From Hymenobacter latericoloratus (lineage in GTDB: Bacteria > Bacteroidota > Bacteroidia > Cytophagales > Hymenobacteraceae): a DNA stretch of 64,000 bases. Each line of letters opens with the position of its first letter. Position 1 is the stretch's first letter. The notes beneath the pieces were generated by a model, which was not told the origin of the DNA, made no database searches, and saw only the letters and a program-made list of their open reading frames with translations. The stretch covers positions 1-64,000 of the forward strand of contig NZ_JACHNV010000002.1 of assembly GCF_014199535.1 (NCBI RefSeq). Reading direction: 5' to 3'. This document shows, piece after piece, positions 17,235 through 24,519 of the stretch. The translations under genes were made by a program, and so were the position numbers.

Positions 17235-18374
17235 TTAAAATAGCTCCCGAATGGCCTCTGCTACGCGCCGCAAATCCGCCTCCGTCATGGCTGAGCCCGA
17301 AGGCAGGCACAGGCCGTGGGTAAATAAACGCTCGCACACCTTGCCACCAAAGCAGGGGGTAGCGGCGAAGAGTGGCTGCAGATGCAAAGGCTTCCAAAGC
17401 GGACGGCTCTCGATGTTGTGCGTTTCCAGATGCCGCCGGAGTTGCTCCGGCGTGACTGTCGTTTCGGTGGGGTTGAGCAGGATAGTGGTCAGCCACCGAT
17501 TAGAGCGGCCTCCAGTGGGTTCCGTCGGGCCGAAGCGTAAGCCCGGGACACCAGCCAGGTGTTTCTGATACCACGCGAAAATCTCGCGGCGCTTCTTTAC
17601 CCGGTCCTCCAGCAGTTCCATCTGCCCCCGACCAATGCCAGCCAGCAGGTTGCTCAGGCGGTAATTGTAGCCCAGCTCCGAGTGCTGATAGTACGGGGCA
17701 TCGTCCTTGGCCTGGGTGGCCCAGAAGCGAGCTTTCCGGGCCCAGTCGGGGTTATTCGTAACCAAGGCACCACCGCCACTGGTCGTCAGGATTTTGTTGC
17801 CGTTGAAGGAGAAAACGCCGACGTCGCCGAAGGTGCCCAGCGGCTGACCTTCGTAGCGGGCGCCCAGGGCCTCAGCGGCATCCTCCAGAAGGGGTACCCC
17901 GAACTCGGCCGCCACGGCCCGGATTTCGCGTAGCCTGGCGGGCATACCATACAGGTGTACCAGAATCAGGGCTTTGGGCCGGCGGCCCTGGCGCTGCCGT
18001 TCCTCCAGGGCCTCGCGCAGCCGCTCGGGGCAGATGTTCCAGGTTTCAGCCTCGCTGTCGATAAAAACCGGGGTAGCCCCCAGGTACAGAATGGGATTGG
18101 CCGTAGCTACAAACGTGAACGAGGGGCAGAGTACTTCGTCGCCGGGACCTACGTCCAGCAGCCGCAGACCCAGGTGAATAGCGGCCGTGCCCGACGTGAG
18201 GGCTACGCAGTGCCGGGCGCCGGTAAACTCGCAAATGTCGCGCTCAAAACCATCCAGGTTGGGGCCGGCCGGGGCCACCCAGTTGTCTTCAATAGCTTTG
18301 TGCAGGTAGTTAAGCTCGTGGCGGCCGAGGTGAGGTGGGGAGAGGTACAGTCGGTCGTAATCCTGGCTGCGCAT
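17235..18374 (-). CDS. DegT/DnrJ/EryC1-family sugar aminotransferase (PglE-like)
   Basis: PLP-dependent transfer of an amino group to a 4-keto nucleotide sugar. The 379-residue product has LTSGTAAIHLGL (59-70), the PLP Asp in LLEDAAEALGA (around D165) and the internal-aldimine lysine in SFNGNKILTTSGGG (K194). The opening YLSPPHLGRHELNYLHKA is typical of the PglE/PseC-like group. It is the third gene of a minus-strand set after a sugar-1-P transferase (PglC-like) and an acetyltransferase (PglD-like). It most likely makes the UDP-4-amino sugar that PglD acetylates. Confidence 0.88.
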   Translation of the reverse strand: MRSQDYDRLYLSPPHLGRHELNYLHKAIEDNWVAPAGPNLDGFERDICEFTGARHCVALTSGTAAIHLGLRLLDVGPGDEVLCPSFTFVATANPILYLGATPVFIDSEAETWNICPERLREALEERQRQGRRPKALILVHLYGMPARLREIRAVAAEFGVPLLEDAAEALGARYEGQPLGTFGDVGVFSFNGNKILTTSGGGALVTNNPDWARKARFWATQAKDDAPYYQHSELGYNYRLSNLLAGIGRGQMELLEDRVKKRREIFAWYQKHLAGVPGLRFGPTEPTGGRSNRWLTTILLNPTETTVTPEQLRRHLETHNIESRPLWKPLHLQPLFAATPCFGGKVCERLFTHGLCLPSGSAMTEADLRRVAEAIRELF

Positions 18375-18471
18375 GGAGGAAGCAGAGATGAAAGCGAAAA
18401 CGGGTGGAGGCTAAAGCGACCAACTGGCAGGTAGCGGCAGGAAAGAAGGGAAAAATTTGCGGGACCTGGGC

Positions 18472-19167
18472 TTATTGCCCGTTTCTGATTTTGAGCACCT
18501 GGGCCGGTACCCCTACGGCCGTGCAGTGGGCGGGTAAGGAGCGAACCGCCACGGCCCCAGCCCCGAGAATAGCATAAGCACCCACCCGCACCTGGTTGAT
18601 GACGGTAGCATTTGTGCCGAGATACACGCCGGCTTCGAGGTGGGCCTCGCCGCCCACATTGGCGTGGGGCATCAGGGAGCAGAAATCTTCCAGCACGGCA
18701 TCGTGCCCGATGGTGCAGCTCAGGTTCAGCAGAACGTGGCGGCCCAGGGTAATATCACAAGTCAGAATGCAGCCCTGACAGATAATGCTGCCTTCGCCAA
18801 CCTGAATTTGCTGGTAAGGAGCTAATGCAATCCCCGGGTGCACCAGCGTAGCAAAAGTAAGGTGCGGCGCTGCCAGACGCTCTGCAATGGCGGCCCGGCT
18901 GCGGCTGTTGCCTACCGCTACGGCTACGTGCCGGGGCTCGGCCTGAGCCTTCAGATCTTCAATAGTGCCCAGGTAAGGCAGGCCATGAAGGGTAGCAGCG
19001 GCCGGGGTCCGGTCATCGTAAAAACCGGCTATTTCCCAGGTGGGCGCGGCTTCGTTGATCTGGCGGGCCAGCATTAGTACCTCGCGGCCCAGGCCCCCGG
19101 CGCCCACAATAACCAGGGTAGGAAGTGGAGCCAGGGCGGAATTGGGCAGGACGGGGGCGTAACTCAT
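18472..19167 (-). CDS. Sugar O/N-acetyltransferase, NeuD/PglD family
   Basis: A 231-residue left-handed beta-helix acetyltransferase. The N-terminal Rossmann-like UDP-sugar-binding part has VGAGGLG at 21-27. Hexapeptide repeats run from about 120 to 215. The likely catalytic base is H155 in CTIGHDAVLEDF. The start is the ATG at 19165-19167, which overlaps the stop of the PglC-like gene (ATGA), so translation is probably coupled. In Campylobacter, PglD acetylates UDP-4-amino-4,6-dideoxy-GlcNAc to give UDP-N,N'-diacetylbacillosamine; the same role is inferred here. Confidence 0.9.
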   Translation of the reverse strand: MSYAPVLPNSALAPLPTLVIVGAGGLGREVLMLARQINEAAPTWEIAGFYDDRTPAAATLHGLPYLGTIEDLKAQAEPRHVAVAVGNSRSRAAIAERLAAPHLTFATLVHPGIALAPYQQIQVGEGSIICQGCILTCDITLGRHVLLNLSCTIGHDAVLEDFCSLMPHANVGGEAHLEAGVYLGTNATVINQVRVGAYAILGAGAVAVRSLPAHCTAVGVPAQVLKIRNGQ

Positions 19168-19826
19168 GCAAGGGGTGGCAGTTGATCGGAAGAGGCGGGG
19201 GGCGAGCCGGTAAAGGCAGTGGTGGTGGCCTGGCCGGGGGCGGAAATATCGTGAGAGCCCAGCACCCGCCCAACAGTTAGCGCCAGAATGCGCAGATCCA
19301 GCCCAAACGACAGATGATCCACGTACCACACATCCAGCGCAAACTTCTGCTCCCAGCTGATGGCGTTGCGGCCATTTACCTGGGCCCAGCCGGTGATGCC
19401 GGGCCGCACCTCATGGCGACGGGCCTGCTCCGGTGAGTACAGCGGCAGGTATTGCTCCAGCAGCGGCCGAGGGCCCACCAGACTGAGGTCGCCGCGCAGC
19501 ACGTTCCAGAGCTGGGGCAGCTCGTCGAGGGAGGTGGCCCGGATCCAGCGGCCCAGGGGGGGTAGGCGGTCGGCATCGGGCAAGAGGTGGCCGTGGGCGT
19601 CGCGCCGGGAGGTCATGGTTTGAAGCTTGTAGAACGTGAACAGCCGCCCGTGCAAACCCGGCCGCCGCTGCCGAAACAGCCAGGCCCCGCGGTTCTGAAG
19701 GCTTAAGGCCAGCGCCAGGGGTAGGAGCAGGGGCACGGCCAGCAGCAGCGCCGGAGCCGCCAGCGCAACATCCAGCAGCCGCTTTCCGCGACGGACGTAC
19801 CAGGAGGAAGATGCGGGGGCGCTCAT
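19164..19826 (-). CDS. Undecaprenyl-phosphate sugar-1-phosphate transferase (PglC-like)
   Basis: Monotopic phosphoglycosyl transferase that starts a lipid-linked glycan on the cytoplasmic face. The 220-residue product has the short, PglC-size form: basic RRGKRLLD, one hydrophobic re-entrant helix (about 20-43), then the catalytic Asp-Glu pair in TSLDELPQLWNVLRG (D101, E102), SLVGPRPLL and RPGITGWAQVNGRN. The last 25 residues are a low-complexity tail. It is the first gene of the pglC-D-E-like operon, with a TATTTTTG element ending six bases before the ATG. Confidence 0.92.
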   Translation of the reverse strand: MSAPASSSWYVRRGKRLLDVALAAPALLLAVPLLLPLALALSLQNRGAWLFRQRRPGLHGRLFTFYKLQTMTSRRDAHGHLLPDADRLPPLGRWIRATSLDELPQLWNVLRGDLSLVGPRPLLEQYLPLYSPEQARRHEVRPGITGWAQVNGRNAISWEQKFALDVWYVDHLSFGLDLRILALTVGRVLGSHDISAPGQATTTAFTGSPPASSDQLPPLA

Positions 19827-19831
19827 GGCCC

Positions 19832-19839
19832 CAAAAATA
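19832..19839 (-). promoter_or_regulatory. TAnnTTTG promoter element of pglC-like operon
   Basis: Minus strand TATTTTTG ends five bases before the ATG at 19826, implying a very short or absent leader. Confidence 0.55.
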
Positions 19840-19908
19840 GGCGGAAATACCCGGCCGGTTTGACTTCGGCGGCCGGCGGCTTAGCTTGCGCTTCATTCCG
19901 CGCAACGT

Positions 19909-20721
19909 ATGCTTGTTTTCCCCAACGCCAAGCTCAACCTCGGGCTCTACATCACGGGCCAGCGCCCCGACGGCTTCCGCAACCTCGAATCGGTGTTTTT
20001 GCCGCTGCCCTGGACCGACGCGCTGGAGGTGCTGCCTGCCACCGAGACAACGCTAAGCCTCACCGGTATCCCGATTCCGGGCGAGCCGACTACCAACCTC
20101 TGTCTGCGGGCCTACGAGCTGCTGAAGGCCGATTTCAACCTGCCGCCGGTGCAGCTGCACCTGCACAAAGTAGTGCCCATCGGGGCCGGGTTGGGCGGGG
20201 GCTCCGGCGACGCAGCTTTTGCCTTGCGGGCTCTCAACGACTTGTTTGGCCTGGGCCTACCCCCCGAAACGCTCGAAACCTATGCCCGCCGCCTGGGCTC
20301 CGACTGTGCCTTCTTCATTCGGAACAAGCCGGTTTTTGCCTACGAGAAGGGCGACGTGTTCGAAGACATCCCCCTCAACCTAACGGGCACCGCCTGCAAA
20401 GTCATCTACCCGGGCCTGCACATCAGCACGGCCGAGGCCTATTCGTGCGTCAGCCCCCGTGCTCCGCGCCACGACTTACGCGCGGCCCTGGCCCGGCCCC
20501 TGGAAACATGGCGTGATACTGTCAGCAACGACTTTGAGGACGCGCTGACGCCTTACTACCCGGTGCTCGGCGAAATTAAGGAGCAGCTCTACGCCGCCGG
20601 CGCCACGTACGCCAGTCTGTCGGGCTCCGGCTCGGCGGTATACGGGTTGTTTCCGGGTCTGGAGCAGCCCCCAGCGCTGGAGCTTCCGGCGGCGTACCAA
20701 GTCTGGAACGGACGGCTGTGA
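19909..20721 (+). CDS. ispE: 4-diphosphocytidyl-2-C-methyl-D-erythritol kinase
   Basis: GHMP kinase of the non-mevalonate (MEP) isoprenoid pathway. The 270-residue product has the substrate-binding N-terminus PNAKLNLGLYITGQRPDGF (5-23), the ATP-binding loop PIGAGLGGGSGDAA (90-103), the catalytic Asp in LGSDCAFFI (D132) and the C-terminal SLSGSGSAVYGLF. Length is normal. It is transcribed alone; its 3' end is followed by a family C palindrome separating it from the convergent EamA gene. Confidence 0.95.
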   Translation: MLVFPNAKLNLGLYITGQRPDGFRNLESVFLPLPWTDALEVLPATETTLSLTGIPIPGEPTTNLCLRAYELLKADFNLPPVQLHLHKVVPIGAGLGGGSGDAAFALRALNDLFGLGLPPETLETYARRLGSDCAFFIRNKPVFAYEKGDVFEDIPLNLTGTACKVIYPGLHISTAEAYSCVSPRAPRHDLRAALARPLETWRDTVSNDFEDALTPYYPVLGEIKEQLYAAGATYASLSGSGSAVYGLFPGLEQPPALELPAAYQVWNGRL

Positions 20722-20723
20722 CG

Positions 20724-20889
20724 TGTCATGGCGAGGACGCAGGACGACGCCATCTTTCCTCTCCTCCGTGACCAGCCTGATAAACAGACAAGCCCTTGAC
20801 GCTGGCACAGTCGTTAAGGGCTTGTCACATTGCAGGGGGGGGGTAGCACGCGGGTCAGGACGGATGGCTTCGCGCTGCTTGCCATGACA
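20724..20889. repeat. Palindromic repeat, family C (copy 2)
   Basis: Outer arms TGTCATGGCGAGGACGC and GCCATGACA flank an inner hairpin GACAAGCCCTTGACG / CGTTAAGGGCTTGTC, plus a run of nine G (20835-20843). It lies between convergent ispE and the EamA gene. Confidence 0.85.
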
Positions 20890-20901
20890 ATAATTCACCT
20901 C

Positions 20902-21837
20902 TTACCCTACCAGCACATCAGCCGCTTCTTTTTTGCGGATGCGGCGGCGGTTCCATTGGTCGATAACGGGGTGAATGAGCACGCTGAGCAGAATCAGGAC
21001 CGTGCCCATGTAAAACTTCGTGGACAGCTTCTCCTGCCCGAAGCCGGGGATATGAAACGTGTACATCAGCACCGCCAAGATGATGCCGTACACCGGCTCC
21101 AGGTTGATGGTGAGGTTGACCACGAAGGCCGAAATGCGCTTCATCAGCTCCACCGAGGTAGAGAAGGCGTACACCGTGCATACGCCGGCCAGCACCAGCA
21201 GCCACAGCCAATCGAAACCGGACAGCGCCAGCTGCACGCCCCGGCCCTCGGTGAAATAGCGGCCGTAAATGGGCAGAAACAGCGCGATGCTCAGGCAGGC
21301 ACCGGCCATTTCGTACAGCGTCAGGCGCAGGGGCGGGTGGCGCTGCACCAGTTTGGAGTTGAACACACTGAACAAGGCCGAAAGCCCGGCCGATACCACG
21401 GCCACCAGCAAGCCCGGCAGCTGGTCCAGCTCGGCCTGCGACACCAGGTAAAGCCCTACCATCGTCAGCAGGCCCAATCCTACCTCGTAGGGCCGCACCC
21501 GCCGCCACAGCAGTAAGGGCTCCAGCAGGGAGGTCCAGAGGGCCAGGGTAGCCATGCCGGCCAGGCTCACACTCACCGAGGAAAGTCGGGCCGACAGAAA
21601 AAAGGTAATCCAGTGAGTCGCCACCAGGGCCCCAATGCCCAGCAGGCGCAGCGCCTCGCCGGCCGGAATCTGCCAGGGCTGCCGCCGCACCAGCAGCAGC
21701 CCGGCCAGGCCCGTAGCGGCCAGCAGCGTCCGCCAGAACACCAACTCCACCGGCGGCAACGAAATCAGCTTGCCCAGAATGGCCGTAAAGCCCCAGAGCA
21801 ACACAATAAAATGCAGGCGGAGGTAGTCTTTGAGCAA
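20902..21837 (-). CDS. EamA/DMT-family transporter
   Basis: Inner-membrane protein of 311 residues with about ten hydrophobic helices in two EamA halves (first half from WGFTAILGKLISLPPVEL, second from LLVAVVSAGLSALFSVFN). Family members export metabolites or take up small molecules; the substrate is not predictable. The only reasonable start is TTG at 21835-21837, since no ATG follows before the first helix. The last 15 residues are basic (WNRRRIRKKEA) and probably cytoplasmic. It is downstream of the LptF/G permease gene, separated by a palindromic element. Confidence 0.88.
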   Translation of the reverse strand: MLKDYLRLHFIVLLWGFTAILGKLISLPPVELVFWRTLLAATGLAGLLLVRRQPWQIPAGEALRLLGIGALVATHWITFFLSARLSSVSVSLAGMATLALWTSLLEPLLLWRRVRPYEVGLGLLTMVGLYLVSQAELDQLPGLLVAVVSAGLSALFSVFNSKLVQRHPPLRLTLYEMAGACLSIALFLPIYGRYFTEGRGVQLALSGFDWLWLLVLAGVCTVYAFSTSVELMKRISAFVVNLTINLEPVYGIILAVLMYTFHIPGFGQEKLSTKFYMGTVLILLSVLIHPVIDQWNRRRIRKKEAADVLVG

Positions 21838-21896
21838 GGGTAGGAGGGTAAGAGGGGGTGAGGGTAGGAAGGTGTGGGGTAGGGAGGCAGAGGTAT

Positions 21897-21997
21897 TGTC
21901 ATCCTGAGCTTGCGAAGGACCTTCTCACTGTAGCACGATAATCGTAACAACAACTCGTTTCGGCGTGACAAGGTCCTTCGCTCCGCTCAGGATGACA
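21897..21997. repeat. Palindromic repeat, family A (copy 1)
   Basis: Begins TGTCATCCTGAGC and ends GCTCAGGATGACA; the arms continue with GAAGGACCTT / AAGGTCCTTC. About 101 bases long, between the EamA and LptF/G genes. Confidence 0.88.
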
Positions 21998-22036
21998 GGG
22001 CTTTTATAGTTCACGCCCTCCTACCCCCACACCCTC

Positions 22037-23116
22037 TTACCGGGGTACCACGCGGTAGAGGAACAGGCCAATAATAGTGAAGACAATGCTGGGCACCCAG
22101 GCGGCCAGCAGGGGCGAGAGGGTGCCTACGGCCGCCAGGTTGCGGCTCAGAATCACGAAGATGATGAACACGAAGGCCAGCACAAAGCCCAGGGCAATCT
22201 GGCCGCCTACCCCGGCCCGGCTCTTGCGCGCGCTCATAATTACCCCAATCACCGTCAGGATAAACATGGCGTAGGGGTAGGCAAACCGCTCGTACTTTTC
22301 GCTCAGGTACACCTGCGTATCGTCGGCGCCGCGGGCTATTTTCTGGTTGATGTAGCGGTTGAGCTCCGGCAGGGTCAGGGTTTCGGCCAAGCGGTAGGTG
22401 CTGGCGAAGTCCTTGGGGTAGAGGTTCAGGGTCGTGTCGCGGGCGGGCAGGCTCAGCAGGGTTTCCTTTTCGCCATTGAAAGTGCGCACCACCTGGGGCG
22501 TAAGGCGCCAGGCCCGCTTGGTGGAGTCCCAGGTAATGGCCTCGGCTGTCATACGGCGCTTGAGCAGCTGCCCGTCGATGGTTTCCAGCGCGAACTTGTA
22601 GCCCACGTTGTTCACGTTGTCGTAGCTTTCCATGAAAGCATAGCTCTCCGGCCCGATTTTGATGTGCACGTTGCGCGCATCGAAGCGGTAGGGGTTCTTG
22701 ATGTAGGCCTTCTCGAACTGCACCCGCGTTTTGTTGGCAATCGGAATCAGCCAGCCCGTCATGGCCATGGTCAGGGCCCCCAGAATGGCGCTGCCCATAA
22801 TGTAGGGCAGCAAAAACCGCTTGAAGCTGATGCCTGAGGCCAGCATAGCCACTACCTCCGTACGCGAGGCCAGCTGGGCCGTCACGAACACCACCGCAAT
22901 AAACACCGTGATGGGGGAGAGCAGGTTGGCGAAGTACGGAAACAGGTTCACGTAGTACTCCGACACAATCTGCCAGGCGCCCAGGTCGTGCTTCAGAAAG
23001 TCGTCGTTCTTCTCCGTGAAATCAATCACGCAGATAACCGACACGAGCAGCACCACCGTGAAGAAAAACGCGGTGAGAAACTTCTGGAGAATGTATTTAT
23101 CGAGGAGGCGAAGCAT
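22037..23116 (-). CDS. LptF/LptG-family permease
   Basis: YjgP/YjgQ-type subunit of the LptB2FG transporter, which extracts lipopolysaccharide from the inner membrane. The 359-residue protein has the family layout: three N-terminal helices within about 1-120 (KFLTAFFFTVVLLVSVICVI; NLLSPITVFIAVVFVTAQL; the region after RTEVVAMLASGISFKRFLLP), a periplasmic beta-rich domain (about 125-265) and three C-terminal helices. RTEVVAMLASG is the conserved cytoplasmic coupling segment. It follows tgt on the same strand, an arrangement often seen in Bacteroidota. Confidence 0.9.
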   Translation of the reverse strand: MLRLLDKYILQKFLTAFFFTVVLLVSVICVIDFTEKNDDFLKHDLGAWQIVSEYYVNLFPYFANLLSPITVFIAVVFVTAQLASRTEVVAMLASGISFKRFLLPYIMGSAILGALTMAMTGWLIPIANKTRVQFEKAYIKNPYRFDARNVHIKIGPESYAFMESYDNVNNVGYKFALETIDGQLLKRRMTAEAITWDSTKRAWRLTPQVVRTFNGEKETLLSLPARDTTLNLYPKDFASTYRLAETLTLPELNRYINQKIARGADDTQVYLSEKYERFAYPYAMFILTVIGVIMSARKSRAGVGGQIALGFVLAFVFIIFVILSRNLAAVGTLSPLLAAWVPSIVFTIIGLFLYRVVPR

Positions 23117-23130
23117 GAGTAAAGTAGTTT

Positions 23131-23232
23131 TGTCATCCTGAGCGGAGCGAAGGACCTTATCACATTGAGACGAGTCGTTATTACGATTATCGTGCTGCCG
23201 TGAGAAGGTCCTTCGCTCCGCTCAGGATGACA
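23131..23232. repeat. Palindromic repeat, family A (copy 2, opposite orientation)
   Basis: Outer arms TGTCATCCTGAGCGGAGCGA and TCGCTCCGCTCAGGATGACA. The centre (TTACGATTATCGTGCTG) is the reverse complement of the centre of the copy at 21897. It lies between tgt and lptF. Confidence 0.88.
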
Positions 23233-23253
23233 ACGATAAGCGCATCACTTGCA

Positions 23254-24384
23254 TTACAGACGGGTCATCACCTGCTTGACCATCTTCTCCTTCCACTCCC
23301 GGAAGGTGCCGGCCAGAATTTGCTCCCGGGCCTGCTTCACCAGCCAGAGGTAGAAGGTCAGGTTGTGGATGGAGGCAATCTGGGGACCCAGCATTTCCTT
23401 GCTGTGGAAAAGGTGGCGCACGTAGGAGCGGGAGTAAAACGTGCTGACGTAGCCGCCCAGCTCCTCGTCAATGGGCGTGAAGTCGTCGGCCCACTTCTTG
23501 TTGGCGATGTTCATGATGCCCTGGGTGGTGAACAGCATGCCGTTGCGGGCGTTGCGGGTGGGCATCACGCAGTCGAACATATCTACGCCCAGGGCAATGT
23601 TTTCCAGGATGTTGGCCGGCGTGCCGACCCCCATGAGGTAACGCGGCTTGTCCTTAGGCAGAATGTCGCAGACCAGCTCGGTCATTTCGTACATCAGCTC
23701 GGCCGGCTCGCCCACGCTCAGGCCGCCAATGGCGTTGCCTTCGCGGCCCTGCTCGGCAATAAACTCCGCCGATTTTACCCGCAAATCCTTGAAGGTACTA
23801 CCCTGCACAATCGGGAAAAGCGTCTGGGAGTAGCCGTAGTGACCCTCGGTGCTGTCGAAGCGCTGAATGCAGCGCTTGAGCCAGCGGTGGGTCATGTCGA
23901 GCGAGCGGGCGGCGTAGCTGTACTCGCAGGGCCAGGGCGTGCACTCGTCAAAGGCCATGATGATGTCGGCCCCGATGGTGCGCTGAATGTCCATGACGCC
24001 CTCGGGCGAGAACAGGTGCTGCGAGCCATCAATGTGGGAGCGAAACTTCACACCCTCTTCCTTGATTTTGCGCGTACCCGACAACGAGTACACCTGGTAT
24101 CCGCCCGAGTCGGTGAGGATGGGCCGGTCCCAGCCGTTGAACTGGTGCAGGCCACCGGCTTTGCTGAGCACTTCCAGCCCGGGGCGCAGGTAGAGGTGGT
24201 AGGTATTGCCAAGGATAATCTGGGCCTGAATGTCGTCTTTCAGGTCGCGCTGCTGCACGGCTTTCACGGTGCCGGCCGTGCCCACGGGCATGAAAATGGG
24301 CGTTTCAATCGGGCCGTGGTCGGTGTGAACTACGCCGGCGCGGGCTTTGGTACGCGGGTCGTTGGCTACGAGGTCGAAGGTCAT
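23254..24384 (-). CDS. tgt: tRNA-guanine transglycosylase
   Basis: Exchanges guanine 34 for preQ1 (queuosine pathway) in GUN-anticodon tRNAs. The 376-residue product has FMPVGTAGTVKAV, LGNTYHL and the active-site Asp in LTDSGGYQVYS (D92), and retains FDCVMPTRNARNG. The zinc-site segment is unusual. Where most enzymes have Cys-x-Cys-x-x-Cys, this one reads ELGGYVS (308-314), so all three Cys are replaced (L309, G311, S314). The fourth ligand His is present at H340 in SIHNL, with the usual 26-residue spacing. The rest looks intact, so it is probably functional. It is upstream of lptF. Confidence 0.95.
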   Translation of the reverse strand: MTFDLVANDPRTKARAGVVHTDHGPIETPIFMPVGTAGTVKAVQQRDLKDDIQAQIILGNTYHLYLRPGLEVLSKAGGLHQFNGWDRPILTDSGGYQVYSLSGTRKIKEEGVKFRSHIDGSQHLFSPEGVMDIQRTIGADIIMAFDECTPWPCEYSYAARSLDMTHRWLKRCIQRFDSTEGHYGYSQTLFPIVQGSTFKDLRVKSAEFIAEQGREGNAIGGLSVGEPAELMYEMTELVCDILPKDKPRYLMGVGTPANILENIALGVDMFDCVMPTRNARNGMLFTTQGIMNIANKKWADDFTPIDEELGGYVSTFYSRSYVRHLFHSKEMLGPQIASIHNLTFYLWLVKQAREQILAGTFREWKEKMVKQVMTRL

Positions 24385-24394
24385 CTAGAGAAGT

Positions 24395-24487
24395 CAGTTG
24401 CCAGTTGCGGGTTGCCGGTTGCCAGTGGGCCAGTATTTCTTTTCAGATAGAACGAACTGGCAACCGGCAACCCACAACTGGCAACTG
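24395..24487. repeat. Inverted heptamer array (CAGTTGc type) between tgt and glycosyltransferase gene
   Basis: Tandem 7-base units (CAGTTGC, CAGTTGC, GGGTTGC, CGGTTGC) on the left are mirrored by GCAACCG, GCAACCC, ACAACTG, GCAACTG units on the right. It lies in a divergent promoter region. Confidence 0.8.
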
Positions 24488-24519
24488 ATACACCTGCAAA
24501 GGTACTCGCCCTACCCCGA

